Shown in pieces: positions 47,286 through 60,190 of a stretch of 64,000 nt of DNA (its first letter is position 1; each line of letters starts with the position of its first letter). The position numbers were made by a program, and so were the translations under genes. The notes under the pieces were generated by a model. It saw only the letters and a program-made list of their open reading frames with translations, made no database searches and was not told the DNA's origin. The DNA comes from Gnetum montanum (lineage: Eukaryota > Streptophyta > Gnetopsida > Gnetales > Gnetaceae), in assembly GCA_015680685.1 (NCBI GenBank), contig MNCI01003892.1, positions 188,452-252,451 on the forward strand, written 5' to 3'.

Positions 47286-47303
47286 TCATTGGCAATAGTT
47301 CCA
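47286..47303 (-). other. E2 primer binding site
   Basis: One base inside the LTR the minus strand reads TGGAACTATTGCCAATGA. It keeps TGG, C and TTGCC of the tRNA-Asp-type site; most other positions have drifted, mostly by transitions. Confidence 0.6.
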
Positions 47304-47304
47304 G

Positions 47305-48251
47305 TGATGAGTGGTTAGATATTCCAACACTCTACCATACAAGTCATAAGTGCACATGCATGACCAAATCATAATCCATAAATGGACAATCTAAGTATGC
47401 TAGTGGTTGACGATTGGTTCACAATCACTTTCTTCCCATCAATCACTTTCTTCGCATCTTGAGTTAGTGAAGTGTGAGTAGTAAGGATTAGAATTTTAGA
47501 GAGGTATGTGATATGCTCATGTTGTAGGCTCATATTACTCCTAAGTGTATTCATAATGAGAGATAAGAATAAAATCTAAATCTAAATGCTAACAGAAATG
47601 TAAATCTATTCTATCCTATGGTGATGAGCATCTGTTCTTGGCTTATGGTACACATCTTGGGCTTATATGAATGTTGCTAGGTTACGAAGTATTATGCTAA
47701 TGCACAAACCAAGGAATAATACTACTAGGATTACCAAACAAATACACTTATACACTTGAAAAAAATTGCACTCTTTTCACCTTATTAATGGACATGGAAA
47801 AGCAAATTATTTAAGAAATATAAAAGACTAAACTAAAGTAAACATATTAAAGAAATAAAAATTAAGCTAAGTAAAGAAAATGACTATGAAAAAAATAAAG
47901 AACTAAGTGTAATGCTACAATGGTGGAAAACAATCTCGATTTTTATTTCCGTTAATAAACTGTGCCCAATTACAATCCACTCAAATAAAGATGCTATACA
48001 ACAATTCAATGCCACACTATGGGCATTCACTCTATTACTAAGTTTAAACTATGAAAACAAACTATAATAGTTCCACTAAGGGTGGAATGAAAAGTTGTTC
48101 ATTCAATGCGGCTAAATGTTGGTATTTATAGGGTTGACCATGATCCTTTACATTGAATCAATGATGATGTATGTAGGGTTGCAATGTTGTAGATATGATA
48201 CCATAGCTCAATAAAAATAGGTTTTATCATGCAATGTACTTGGAGGTATCA
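47305..48251 (-). repeat. E2 5' LTR
   Basis: It starts TGATGAGTGG like the E1 LTRs and keeps shared landmarks: 'gttgctaggttacgaagt' (47665), 'tccgttaataaactgtgccc' (47949), a minus-strand TATA at 48121-48132 and an end near 'ggaggtatca' (48251). It is diverged from E1. Its partner 3' LTR is not in place. Confidence 0.7.
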
Positions 48252-51200
48252 TGCTCATAGTTTATGTCTTTTCATATGATTTTTACTACACATACATCAT
48301 TGGTAAAATAATTGGCAATGTTCATATTATTAATACTAAGCACAAGAAGAAAAAAATGATAGTAGATTAATCATATGCCTTTATTTCTTTACTAGGTACT
48401 TTTTACATTAGTAATTTATTTTGTAATATTTTATATATTGCATTGTAGTTGAAATTATGTTATTTGATCATTACTAGGTGGTTTTCGAATCATGGAAGAA
48501 GTTATGGAGGATAGTAATTGGAGATAACTTGAAATTCATAACAAGTCAATATGTTTGATGATGTTGTAACATTAGGCATAATTTATCATCATTAATTTTA
48601 AAATTAGTTAATAATTTTTCTTATTTATTTTTAGATAGGGTTGTTAAATGTTGAGGCTATTATGAATTTTTGTTGACATGTTTAGATCATGTGATAAATG
48701 ATGAATTTATTAGTAGTTCAGAGTATGATACCCTTTTTTATAAAGACCTTTCCAAGAAATTTAATATGTAAGCTTTAGGTATGAAAATATTACCAACACA
48801 TTGCATATTTTTTTTTCCTAAATTTTTGTCAATCTTATAACTTATGCATTTGATACCTTTTTGCAGGATTGAAGGGATAATAGCTTAGATTTCTTAAAAA
48901 TATTTTTGTTGAAGAACATATTATTTCAAAAATGATGAGACAATAGATTGGGTTTCAAGCAAATATTATGGTTGAAGAAATATCAAATAGGGCTATAAGC
49001 AGTTGTGAATGTATCTTAAAGAGATGAACAAAAGTGAAGAATTATTAATAAGAAAAAGTGACTATGTTTTTAATAGTTTGTGTAATTATATTATTGCTAA
49101 TGTAAATAATTATGTATTTTTTATAAGTAATCCTCACCAAAAAAAAAATATGTAGCCCTTATTCATTAAGCATGTGTAGTATATTCACATGGAACAAGTG
49201 TAAGTATTAAAAATAGAAGATAGTCATAAAGAGAGATGGAAGCTTATTTTATTCATATTACAAGATAGAATATATAATAAAGTTTATGGATCTTCATCAT
49301 AATCATAATCTTTAGCATAAGGACTTGCTAACAACACTTGCTAGAGCAGGTATTACAGGTTTTTCAATGTTAGTCTCCTATGAAGTTGAATATTCAATAT
49401 GCACATATCATGTGTAAAAGGAGAAGCTGTATTATGAGCTTGCATATTATTTTGTCAAAAGTAACTTATATCCCATTTGTTTTTTGTATACACTACTTGA
49501 AAGAATACAAAGCTTGATGGTCTGCAAGCAATAGGTCTTTTCTCTATGGTGGAAAATAAGTAATAACTCATGGTTATGCAACAACCTTGTTTGTGTATAT
49601 ATTTCTAACTCTAGGATTCGAATAAAAAATTAATTAGCATGATTTGAACCTTGAAAAAAAGAAAAAGAATTTTCTATCATTAATTATGGATTATCTTTCT
49701 ACCATTCAAACCATGCATCATTAGGTATAATGTATGGAACAATCTCAACTTCATAATAGAAACATGAATTTTCGAATTTGTAAAATGGTCATAACTATCA
49801 ATTCTTTATCATACTACTTGTGTTTTCAATTTGAACACATACTTTATTGATGAATTGATTTGTTTATACTTATATCATGCATTTTGCTAATGCAACCTGG
49901 ACTCATAGAGAAAGTTTTTCAATGAAGTTCCATATTAATGAAAGTAAGCTTTCATTACAACTAGTGGCATATATTCATCTAGATATCCACTATCATAGTG
50001 CATTAGTAGATGCAAAGATTGCTCTTGCCAACAATCCCTAATAAGATATGATCTCATTTTATCCTTTTTTTAAAAAAAATCTATCAAAATAAAGAAGAAA
50101 TATACAAGTTAGAGTAAAGAAAATTTATTGATATAAAGTTAAAAGAATGCTAAACTTTGATGATGTTTTTAAACAATAACTACAAAAAGGAAAAAAATAC
50201 AAAAAGGTAGATTTTATGAAAGTTTCTTTAGAGTAGTCTTCTAGATCTGTATTACTTGAATTATGCTTTTTATTTGTTGAATGTGTACAATCAATATGCA
50301 TAGTATGGTTATGTTATTAAGTGAAATAAAAAGAACAAGATATTATAGATGAAGATTGACATATTATTCTTTATTAAAGGTAGGTTAGAACATATTAAGT
50401 GGAGTATGCGTTAGGTTTGCATTATGGTAATGTTACAAAATAATGATGTAACATGATAGTAATTGTGACATATAGTTGATAGATTTTTTTTCTCATTGAG
50501 TGTGGTGCTATAGCCATCATATTCTTGGTATAATAAGTGTACATAAAATTGTTCTAGGAATTGTCAATGAAAGATCTTATTTGAAAATTTTGAGCATACT
50601 AGGTTGCGCAAGAGATACTAATTTACTATTTTAATAATAATGTTGATAGTGGTAGATTTGGATGTGTTGATTAAAACGAAAAATTCAAATGTATTAACAT
50701 AAAATAATGGATAAGTGGGATGTAGATTATGCATTCTTAGAAAGATATAGATAAGATTCTATAAATTTTGGTTAACATTTATGATTTGAAACTATTTCTT
50801 TGTTACGTATCTTTTGATGTTTTATGTTTACTATTATTAAAATAAATGTTTGAAACTTGTGATTATAAAGGTATAGTTTTGTGTCATTTTGTTAAGCCTA
50901 TAGTATGAATTTTCTTTTAAAAATATTTACCATTAACTTTTGTTTACATGTCAATTACAATTTTTTGTTGAGGGAATGAATGCTTTAGATATACTGATGA
51001 AAAAAGAAAATATATTTAATCTCGTAGTTATTGATATGGATATAGTTTTTAAAATAGATTCAAAATAGCAAAGTACATTATAAGAAAGAATCATACATTT
51101 AATAGGTAAGTTCTTTAATATGCTGGATGTTAAGTAATTTGATGTAGTTATTTGTATATATTTTAATATTCTTTTTGCTACTTAGTGATGTCTATTGTTG

Positions 51201-51530
51201 AAGATAAAGATACTATCAACAAAGTAGTTATGCTTGGAACATGTCATTATCTTTTAAAACCTATTCTTTTGTAAGATGTGAAAAGTATGTGACAACATGT
51301 AATCAGACACAAAATTATTAAAAATATTTTTTTTTGTGATGAAAATAAAATAACCAAATACAAAAAAATGGTAGATAAAAAACAATAGAAAGATAAGAGC
51401 AAAGATTCAAAATGAATTTTGTGTAATGAAATTAAACAAAGGTTGATGAAAAGTGAGCACATGCTTGGAATATATGGTAATATATTTTGTTTATTGTATA
51501 CATATAATTTTAAGAAAAATAATATGTTTT
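48252..51530. other. Very AT-rich stretch, possible decayed transposase
   Basis: No firm gene was recognised. A short plus-strand piece at 50965-51060 ('FFVEGMNALDILM' through 'VVIDMDIVFK'), and another at 51190-51440, are faintly like the DDE core of MULE/FAR1-type transposases (xxVTDxDxAL). The match is too weak to name. Confidence 0.2.
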
Positions 51531-51539
51531 CTTTATTTT

Positions 51540-52530
51540 TAGTTATTGTTAGGTGAGATTTTAAGAGAAATGGTAAACAAAGGTGATAATACTCAGACTA
51601 ATTATGTAGATGCATAACATAATCTTTAGATAAAAAAAATATGAAAAAAAGGTATTATAGAAACTATATGTTTGTATGTAAGTTTTGTAGTTTTAACAAA
51701 TATAATGGTTTCAGATTGTGCAGAAATGTCACTTACAATTCAATTGATAAAAGAATTTGGTTTCTACTTCCATAAATGTTTATAGAAATAATATTTATCC
51801 TTAATAATTAAAATTAGAAAATAACAACTCTTTGATGAAATCATGGTAAAGAATATGACTTATCAAATAAAAATGTTGATAAGACTTATTATTTTTATAG
51901 TCATGATGGAAATCAACATTTCCAAATGCATATAAGTGCAATAAAGAATCTTTGTATGATGGTGAGGATACCATACTACATGTTCGTTATGCTTATTTTA
52001 TACGTGTAGGTATTTTTTAAAATACAGTAATGAGTTATCTTTATTTAAGATTATTATCAGGTGAGGCTTTAGAAAACAATTATACATGAAACTAACAATA
52101 ATAAGCTTAATTATGTAGATGCATAACATACTCTTCAGGCCAAAAAATATGAAAAGAAGTGTTTTAAAAAGCACGTGTTTGTATATAAGTTTTGGAGTTT
52201 TAGAAAACATAATGTTTTTAAATTATGTAGAGATATTGCTTGTCATTGAAGGGATAAAAATGTTTGAATTTAGACTATGAAAATATTGAGAGATATAATA
52301 TTTATCCTCAATAATTAAAATTACAAAATGACAAAATTTTTCTAAAATTATGTTCAAGATATCATAAAAATATTGTTGTAGATGCTACATCAAATAGTTT
52401 TACAAAATATAATTTGTCAAATAGAAATGTTGATGAAACATATTATTTTTATAGTCATGATGCAATTCAACATTTGTCAAATGCATATGAAAGTAAGAAA
52501 GAATCTTTGTATGATGCTAAGGCTACTATA
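51540..52530. repeat. Tandem duplication with conserved coding-like frames
   Basis: The blocks at 51540-51970 and 52055-52530 align. Shared words are 'ttatgtagatgcataacata', 'atatgaaaagaag', 'taatatttatcctcaataattaaaatta' and 'tattatttttatagtcatgatg'. The offset is about 510 bp. The sequence encodes matching peptides in the same frame, which suggests duplication of a coding segment before decay. Confidence 0.75.
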
Positions 52531-52672
52531 CTTGATATTGACAATGATCAATACTATTTCAAAATGTTTTAGTTGGAGAATGTACACTTTCAAGCTTTTG
52601 ATGGAAATGGAAAAGCTAGGTATCAAGATTATGCTAAGTTATATAAGGATAAGGGGCCAAAGATTATAACTT
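52376..52672 (+). pseudogene. Unrecognised coding-like segment
   Basis: A frame starting 'VVDATSNSFTKYNL' runs 65 codons through 'YYFYSHDAIQHL' and 'ATILDIDNDQYYF' to one TAG at 52570-52572. It then continues in frame ('LENVHFQAFDGNGKARYQDY') to a TGA at about 52674. The upstream duplicate encodes a similar 'YDLSNKNVDKTYYFYSHDG' near 51860-51910. Composition (Asp, Tyr, Asn rich) looks coding, but the family was not recognised. It lies tail-to-tail with the RPA-like remnant and may be part of the same mobile unit. Confidence 0.35.
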
Positions 52673-52881
52673 GAATATATAGTTTTTATTTCAATTATCT
52701 TAAATAATTAAGACATATACCTATTTTAATTTTATTTCATAGCTTTCATGTCCCAATAATATTTCAACATCTTCATTATATATTGTCATCCAAGTTTATA
52801 TTGTATCATTCACCATTTTCATACGACAAAGATATCTCCTTCATGAAATATAAGTTATAATTATTAGTAATTATTCAAAAT

Positions 52882-54320
52882 TTATGTTAAAAAATTGTAA
52901 ATAAATTTTTGTTTATAATAATTTACCTGTAATTCATAATTTTCATGTTTTATGCCACAAGTACTGCATTCATATAATATTTTTTGCGATCCTTCTTTCG
53001 AGCTTCCTTTCTTGGAAGCCTTGACATGGTGTTTACATTTTGAGCAAGTCATATACCATAAATCTCTCATTGTTGGTATGCTAATTATACAAGTAGATAT
53101 AATAAAATTAAGCTTAAAAAATAGTTCAATTATCTTTATTTTAAAAGTTGTGAAAACAAAGTTTTTATTTTTATTTTGTTCCTAAACATACATTACTAAT
53201 ATGAATTATTTACGTAAGTTTGCATAGTGTAGCTTGTTTTTTTTTTTCTTGAGTTGTTGGATATAAAGATATCAATATCTTTCTTAATTCATTTATACTT
53301 GCATACTTGTCATAGAAAATAAGTTTTAGTAAATTTTATTAATTAATTATTTTATTTAAATAAATAAAAGTACTCACCATTTTTGTAAATTTCTTTGTTT
53401 CTAGAATGTTGAGATTGATGATTACACCACTATCATGGGATGTTACACTTTTGATCAAGAAATCTTTTACATAAATATTTGAAAGCATTACAACTAGAGA
53501 TGATGTTGCATCTTTTTTAATAATTTCATAAAGCTTTTCCCCTTCTACACATCTAAGTGTCTCCATAGTGTTATAATTGTAGACTTATCATTACTACAAT
53601 CATAATACAAATATGATTTTCAAGTTATTTAACTTCAACATATGCATATTTTAATAAAATAAGAATTATTTTCTTAAATTGGATCTAGTATTTCTAATTG
53701 TCTTCTTTCTATTAATTAATAATTCAAGTCCCTCTTTAATATATTGATTGGACTTATTCTTACTACTATTCCATTTAAATCGATAAATTTAAAAAGTAAA
53801 ATGTTAGTTATGAAACATATAAAATATATTACTCAATAATTAGAAATTTTTTAAAAATATCTAGTTTCTATGGAGAGTTAATATAAGAGTCTAGATTTAT
53901 GAGCTTTATGAAAGTATACTTGTAATTTGGAATTTCCTTAACCATCTGATCTATTTATTAGATTATTTACATCTATTTAATACATTTCATAATTATATGT
54001 TGTTTTATGAAATTTTATATTTTTTCTTTAATTTTTTATTCTATGAATGCAATATAAATTCCATATATGCAAATTATCATTTACTAACTTCACATCTTCA
54101 TTGTAGGCTATAACTTGCATAACAAATTTCTATGAAAAACAATAAGTTAGTAGCTATTAATGTTTAAATAAATTACATAGAACATAAATATAAATAATTA
54201 AAAATGATACCTAATCATCTATCATTTGATAAGCCTTCACTTTTTTACCATCTTTGATATTTCCAAATGGTTTTATCCCACTTTTGTATATCACACAAAG
54301 ATTGCAAATGTAATTTTTAT
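52882..54320 (-). pseudogene. RPA70-like single-strand DNA-binding protein remnant (Helitron-associated)
   Basis: Minus-strand segments follow plant replication protein A large subunit order. The OB-fold A region has 'IKPFGNIKDGKKVKAYQMIDD' (about 54285-54220) and 'MQVIAYNEDV' (about 54115-54090). The OB-fold B region has 'IDLNGIVVRISP' and 'RRQLEILDP' (about 53785-53690), and 'VVMLSNIYVKDF' with 'GVIINLNILETKKF' (53500-53390). The C-terminal zinc ribbon has 'WYMTCSKCKHHV' and 'YECSTCGIKHENYEL' (53060-52930), a CX2C...CX2C pair. Long AT-rich interruptions separate them, either introns or decay. Plant Helitrons carry such genes next to their Rep-helicase, and a PIF1-like helicase lies immediately upstream here on the same strand. 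Confidence 0.75.
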
Positions 54321-54639
54321 TGTATTGACTAACAACAACTAATGACATTAAACTAAGTGGAGTAGCCATGATGCTAATGGACATTTTTTATTAGCATAAT
54401 ATTAGTTTTTATCATAGCATAAATAAACAAAGAATAATGTATATTAACTAATAATTATTTATAAGTTTTACAATATGTTGAATGAATTATTAAAAATTGT
54501 ACATGTTACTATATGTAGAAATAAGAGTGCTTCTTTTTTTAAAAAAAAATCAATGCTTTTCTTAAATTATTTATCTTTATGCTAATTTTGATTTGTTCAT
54601 TTTTTTTCATACTGATCATAAGAAATTACCTGGTAAATT

Positions 54640-55446
54640 TTTAGACATGATAATGATTGAACAAAGGACAATGCAACATAGACTAATCTAGGTTGTTATA
54701 TATGTGTAATATTAACAACAACTTTGTTTAAGTGTCATGTCTTATGATTTATGTATTGTAAGTGTCCATGTCAACTCTAGTGGTAATTGTCTTTTTGAAC
54801 CAATATGCATTGGAATTATTAGAACTATTTGTTATGAAAATGACATGAATGGTGAACTAGTATTTTAAAAATTTAATTAATACTAAAGATGGTGGCACTA
54901 ATTGTTTTGTTCCATTGCTATAAAATATATCTATAATAGTGTTAGTTGTTCCATTTACCAAACCATAACAAGTAGATATATTTAATGTTAACATTACTTT
55001 AGCTCCAGTTGTAATTAATATTTCTACTTCCAAGACTTCATCATCAATGGATATGTATTTACTAGAATAATTACTAATACTAAGACTATGACAAACAAGT
55101 TTTCCTAAATCATATAAATTTCTTATTTTGTTCATTTACTCGATCATTTTCTTGCAAATAAGTATGTACTATCATAAAAAAAATTTAATTCTTGAATAGA
55201 CATTTGATTTTGGCTTTTATTCATTAGCATTTCCTAATCAGTACTTGTTGGTATACATGTTCTTACATTATCTAGTATTTCTAAAAACGTTATTTCATCT
55301 TTTGTGGATTTATTTTGTTGTAGTATTTTATCCAATAAAATAACATATATAAACCCATTCCATAAAATATTTCTAATACCTTTAGAATAATATGATGCTA
55401 TATCTTGAATTGGAGAAAATTGAGCTATATAACCTACTAAAATCAA
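54640..55446 (-). pseudogene. PIF1-type helicase C-terminal half (Helitron-like), decayed
   Basis: The first piece is 55446-55234 with 'MILVGYIAQFSPIQDI', the worn form of the helicase motif 'lVGDfaQLPPV', followed by 'NKSTKDEITFLEILDNVR'. The second is 55135-54857 with 'GAKVMLTLN', 'YGLVNGTTNTIIDIFY' and 'VLIKF', the family's C-terminal strand set. Just downstream (54790-54730) comes 'LTWTLTIHKS' then a stop and 'DMTL', the late 'TIHKSQG.TL' motif with TAG or TAA for Gln. The ATP-binding Walker A part and the HUH-type Rep domain are missing beyond 55446, so the unit is truncated. Confidence 0.8.
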
Positions 55447-55745
55447 TATGAAATACCACTAAGAAAATACATGTTGTAACCTTTTTAGAATTGTAACTTT
55501 CACCCATAAAACACGAGGCTAAAATCTCATTGTAAAATGTGAAGATTGTAATCCATGAGATGCAATTTCACATGCTTTAACTTTTGGGGCTAAACAAATT
55601 CCTCAAAAGTTGTCATAGCCTTAATCCCTAAGTGAAAAGAGTCATATTATGTCCATATTTTGGCTAAAAATGCTTTTTGGGTTGTCAAAATTGGCATTTT
55701 CATGGGTATTATGGGGGTGTATAACCTTTACTACATTGGAGTCAT
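55447..55745. other. Junction sequence beside truncated helicase
   Basis: Helicase homology ends and unrelated noncoding sequence starts. 'cacccataaaacacgaggct' (about 55501) is the first non-helicase landmark. No element end was recognised. Confidence 0.35.
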
Positions 55746-55995
55746 CTATGCTCAGCATTGGCCAGTTTAACTCCTAAAGCCTCAACATTGCTCCTACAGC
55801 ATTAGCATGGCTCATGTAACCTTAGCATTGCTCCTAAACGTTAGCATGCTCAACATTGGTATAGCAACCCTAGCATTACTATGGTAGCTCCAATGTGGCT
55901 CCAGTAGCATCAGCATGGTCCTAGCACCCTAGCGTGATTCTTGTAGGCCTAGCGTTGCTCCTGGAAGGCTAGCATGGGTGGAAGAAGCCAGCATG
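55746..55995. repeat. 'tagcat(t/g)gctcct' minisatellite
   Basis: About ten degenerate repeats of a unit of 20-30 bp occur, such as 'ctcaacattgctcctacag', 'cttagcattgctcctaaac' and 'ccta­gcgttgctcctggaag'. Sequence is GC-richer than its surroundings. Confidence 0.65.
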
Positions 55996-57815
55996 GATAA
56001 AATTCTTATTTACTATTTTTGGTAATTGGAACAATTTTGATACCTTGGTGGTATTAAAACTTACCATACATAGAAACCATGCTAGATTTAGACACCTACA
56101 ACACCTACACATGATGGCAATCTATCAATAATTAAGAAAAAAAATTGCAGTCAAATTCATGGATATAAAACCTATATAATCAAAACTTGTTCACCATGAA
56201 AAGGTTCCATGAATTTGAATTTTCACATTTTTGATAATTCCATCACATGTTCATTCCATAGCTTTGAGTATTCACACCAAACACAAAATGCTTGGAGCAT
56301 TCTTAGTGTGGAACCTATAGCCATTGTAATCACTGTTTTACACATAATATTTTGTGACAACGCTAAGTAACCTGGGCATCAAGATTTTCAGCATGGATCT
56401 CCCTTGTGGCCAAAACCCCCCACACATCTTACCCACCAATGCTATAGATCTTGTGAGGAGAACAACAAGGTTTTATAATTTTGGGATTTTTGGAGCATCT
56501 AGCTTATGGAGCTAACTATGACACCTAAAGCTACCAGCTTCAAAAGATTCCAAACCCTTATGAAGTGAACCCTTTGCTTTCCTAGGCACCACTTGTACAC
56601 ATTCTAAGCTCTCTTTATTTTTATCTCAATAAAGTTTACAGTTCCATTTTTTATGCAAGTTAGTATAGATTTATTTTCTTTCTATTATTTATTTTAAGTC
56701 ATATTTGCATTTCATTGTTATTTTATTACCTCTCTATATACACTTTCTATCATCCAAGGTATCTTGGATCTTATTTTCAAAGGCCCTTGGGATTTAGGAT
56801 TAAATTTATTCTTCCTAGGATCTTTGGTTTTCCAGCAATCAAATTTTCTAGTTGCTATAGTTTTAGGTGTTAGAAGGAGGGCCTCCACTTAGGTTTTGTG
56901 TCCAATCACATTTGCCAGTATGAAAATGCTATTTTCAAGTCTAAAACCTTTGAAATTTCATCAAAATATCATTAAAATTTGAACACATTTTTTTTTTGTA
57001 ATAAAAAAGCAATGCTACCACCCATCTTCCTGCCACCAAAACCTAGCATGGAAGTTGTAGGTGATTTGGGCTTTGATAAATTGTTTACAATAGTTGTTGT
57101 AAATTGTAAGGCTAGCATGGTTGCAAGTTACACTTGCCTTTGTGTGTTCCAAAGGCTAGCATTTCTTCACATCACCACTCAAAACTTTACTCCCCTCTAC
57201 TATGAAAGTTTCATAGCAAGGCCAACATTAATGTTCCACCCAAACCAACAAAACCTTTGAAATTTTCTAGTTTAATTGTTTTGTAGTAATTATTAAACCT
57301 ACCAAGGAAAAAACCCTAAAACTATGTAAGAAGGTGTAATATTGTTTATCTTACACTCCTTCTTTTTCCCTCTCCACCTCCAAAGTTGATACTACTGGTA
57401 GGTTGAGCATGGTGGAGGTTTGAAATAAACTTATACTTTTGTGAGTAAAGGATATAGCCCCTTTCACTACAACCTTCACTGTATTCTACAGTTGCAATGT
57501 ACAACAATTTTAAGGTCATACCCCCTTTTATGTTTTAAAAATTCCATTCGTTGGAATTTTATTTTATTATTTAATTAAGCATTTCATCAAGCCAAAATTT
57601 TTAAACATTATTAACAATGTCATTTAGTTAATCTATCGATTTACCTTTCAACTTCATTGATGTAGCATCCATCCAATAGGTTATAAGGATGTATGACCCC
57701 AAGGACCCCACTATAGCTAAGTGTTGGAAATTACTTAGGCTCAAGGGAGAAGCCTAGAATTTTTGATAATAGAAAAAGATCATTATCACTTTATTTGTCA
57801 AATTTTAGGCTAGAA
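55996..57815. other. Noncoding stretch with a polyadenylation-like block
   Basis: An AATAAA-bearing block (about 56620-56760, 'ctcaataaagtttacagttcc' followed by T-rich sequence) looks like the R/U5 part of an LTR. No LTR ends were found. The 93-residue frame at 56979-57260 begins in a T-rich run and has no family features. Confidence 0.35.
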
Positions 57816-57829
57816 TTCTCATCTCAATA

Positions 57830-59110
57830 ATGGAGGTAGAGGCCAAAAGGGAGTATGAACTCATCCATTTCAATGGGAAGGAGTACATACCTTCTTCATT
57901 AAATGAGACTTATGCATGCATCGTTTCTTAGTTGATTGAGATGGATGAAGAGGACAATAAGGTTAGTTCATATGAATAGCATGAGGAAGAAGATGAGTTT
58001 GGGGTTGAGTTTGAACATGAGAATCTCATTGGCGGGCTTTTCGAATAGTTGATTTCCAAAGCTACCTTGCCCACCTCAACCCCCTTCACCTCTTCCATAG
58101 GATAGATCCATTAACCCTCACCTCCTTCCTATCTAACTGCGCCCTCTTTAGATGAAAAAAATTGGAAAAAGCAGCTACCAACATGAGTGGATATACCTTC
58201 TCTATTTTTCTAATATTCACAATGTTAATCCGGTCCATAGACTGATATATTCAGATTTCTCAAATCCCATTTATGAAAAATGTCAGCAACCAATCCGATC
58301 CAATTTTTCAATCTATGCTTCAATGCAAAATACATAAATACAGTGCAACCTATGGATGGTAGAATATTTGAAGCATTTTCCTTACACTCAAATGATCAAA
58401 CCTGATTTTGATGGAGATGACAATATCACTTAAATTTCTAGCCCTTTAGTAGAATCTTTTAAGATAGAGATCGACCACATTAGTGGCCCTCCAGTAGATG
58501 ACAAGATGACAAAAAGACGCACTCATGAGCGACATGACATAAATGGACGCAAAGTGTGTATGTGGCAGTCTCAACTAACATGTAAAAACAAAACTGCAAT
58601 ATACCCATTGTTATTATAGATTCACCATAGGTTCTACATTGATTTTGGCCAAGACCAAGTAAGATCCTATGAAATAGAAAAAAACATGAATCGAAGAGCC
58701 ACACCTGTTCGTATTCTTGTTGTGCAGAATGTGAACCAAAGAGTCATAGCTTTTCATATTCTCGATGCACACATAAAAGGGCCAAACGCAACCAAATGCA
58801 GAATGGGAATTGGAATGGGAATGAGAATTCCATTTCTATAGTATCTCTGTCACCATCTGCAACTGCTGCTATATGCCACTTGGCCCAACCATACCAACTT
58901 CGGTGACGCTAGCTTCAAAGCTCTGCTAGAGCATTGGAAAGGCACCTATGATGGTGGCCCATGCTTTAGCTAGAATAACAAGCTCATTGGCATGTGCTTC
59001 TTCAACCAAAACAACAATAAGGCAGTAGGCTAGTTGACCCTTGCTGCATCTTTGCTTAACACCAAGGGCCACGACATACACACATCATCGACAACCATAA
59101 TACAATTTTT
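57830..59110 (+). pseudogene. Coding-like fragments of unknown family
   Basis: At 57830-58050 a frame ('MEVEAKREYELIHFNGKEY', then an acidic 'EEDEFGVEFEHENLIGGLF') has stops at likely Gln codons. At 58900-59100 a frame reading 'GDASFKALLEHWKGTYDGG', 'NNKLIGMCFFNQNN' and 'LTLAASLLNTKGHDIH' has two stops. Composition looks coding in both, but neither family was recognised, and they may be unrelated to each other. Confidence 0.3.
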
Positions 59111-60190
59111 GTTATAATAGCTAAAAGATCCCTTCATTTAGGTTTCTTTCCTTTTTGTATAAAATGTATATATGAATTAGGCAATATGTTTCTTAAGTAG
59201 CTTTGTTTGAATGTATGTTTTAAGCCTAAAATTTTGTAGATAGGGGCAGGATGAGGGGTAGAGTCGAAGGAATTCGAGGAAAGACGTTAATGACTACAGT
59301 TGAAGCTACAACCTGAGGGGAAGGGTCTTTTGAGGTTTTTTTGTTAACAATATCTTTTGGTCATTGAAATCTCTTTCTAGAAACAAACTTTCTACCAGTA
59401 TTTTTATGTGTGTTTTTGTTAATTTTTTATAGTGAATTGTAATGTGTTGAACATTACATTTTGATGATTTTGTGCAATTTTCATAGTTTCACTTCATGCT
59501 AAGCTCTTCTATCATCAGTACTTAGCATGCCTTCTTATACATTGGCATTCCCAATGCAAAAACATTCCAAAGTTTGGTTTTGTTCTTTTTTCAATGTTTT
59601 CTGGAGTGATAGGGAATTTTGAAATTATAATTTTCTGCTACTATCTTGAGTAATCTTCTTTTGCTACACCCTTTTTCAATTTAAAGGAACATTTGTAAGT
59701 TTTTTTTTTCTTTATCTCATTGTATATTTTGTGTAAGTTTTATCATTTCTATGGCTATGCTTTGAAATTCAGTAGTTTCCATGGAGTAGATGCATTCAGT
59801 TGTTACAATTGTGACTGCTTTTTTGTTTGCAATATAAATTTTAATAAAATACAAAAGTATTAGCATTTTTGATAACACATGAAAACTATTAGCCAATTTG
59901 AGATGTCGGCCTAACTTCAGTCATAATTTTAACAATTTTTCCTGCTTATTGGGAGAACTTAAAAAGTTCAAATTTGATAATTTCTTCTTACCTTTTCTCA
60001 TGCATTGAGGCCTTTTATTTATGTACATATTCTTTGATTGATGGAATCTAATGGATGATATGGTTGTTAACCTGGTAAATTTTAAAAATTAGAACTTCTA
60101 TACCTTTGGCAACCTAGACCTTGGAAGTTCTGTCGCAAGATGATGTTGTGATGATCCTAGCTAATGTTGAGGAAAACGATGACAAAATAA
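59111..60190. other. AT-rich intergenic stretch
   Basis: No gene or repeat family was recognised. Confidence 0.4.

Larger units (their letters stand above)
37130..48251 (-). mobile_element. E2: Athila-like element, 3'-truncated
   Basis: Read on the minus strand from the 5' LTR (47305-48251), the element contains PBS, gag, protease, RT/RNase H, integrase, module S2 and ORF Q. ORF Q stops at 37130, so its C-terminal part and the 3' LTR are missing. It is the only copy in the window showing every pol domain, though all are broken by stops. It differs strongly from E1, so it is an older or separate lineage. Confidence 0.75.

Noticed and set aside
50965-51440. MULE/FAR1-type transposase
   Set aside because: Only a vague resemblance to one DDE motif; too weak to call.
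56979-57260. 93-codon plus-strand frame
   Set aside because: Starts in a T-rich run, has no family motif and lies in noncoding context.
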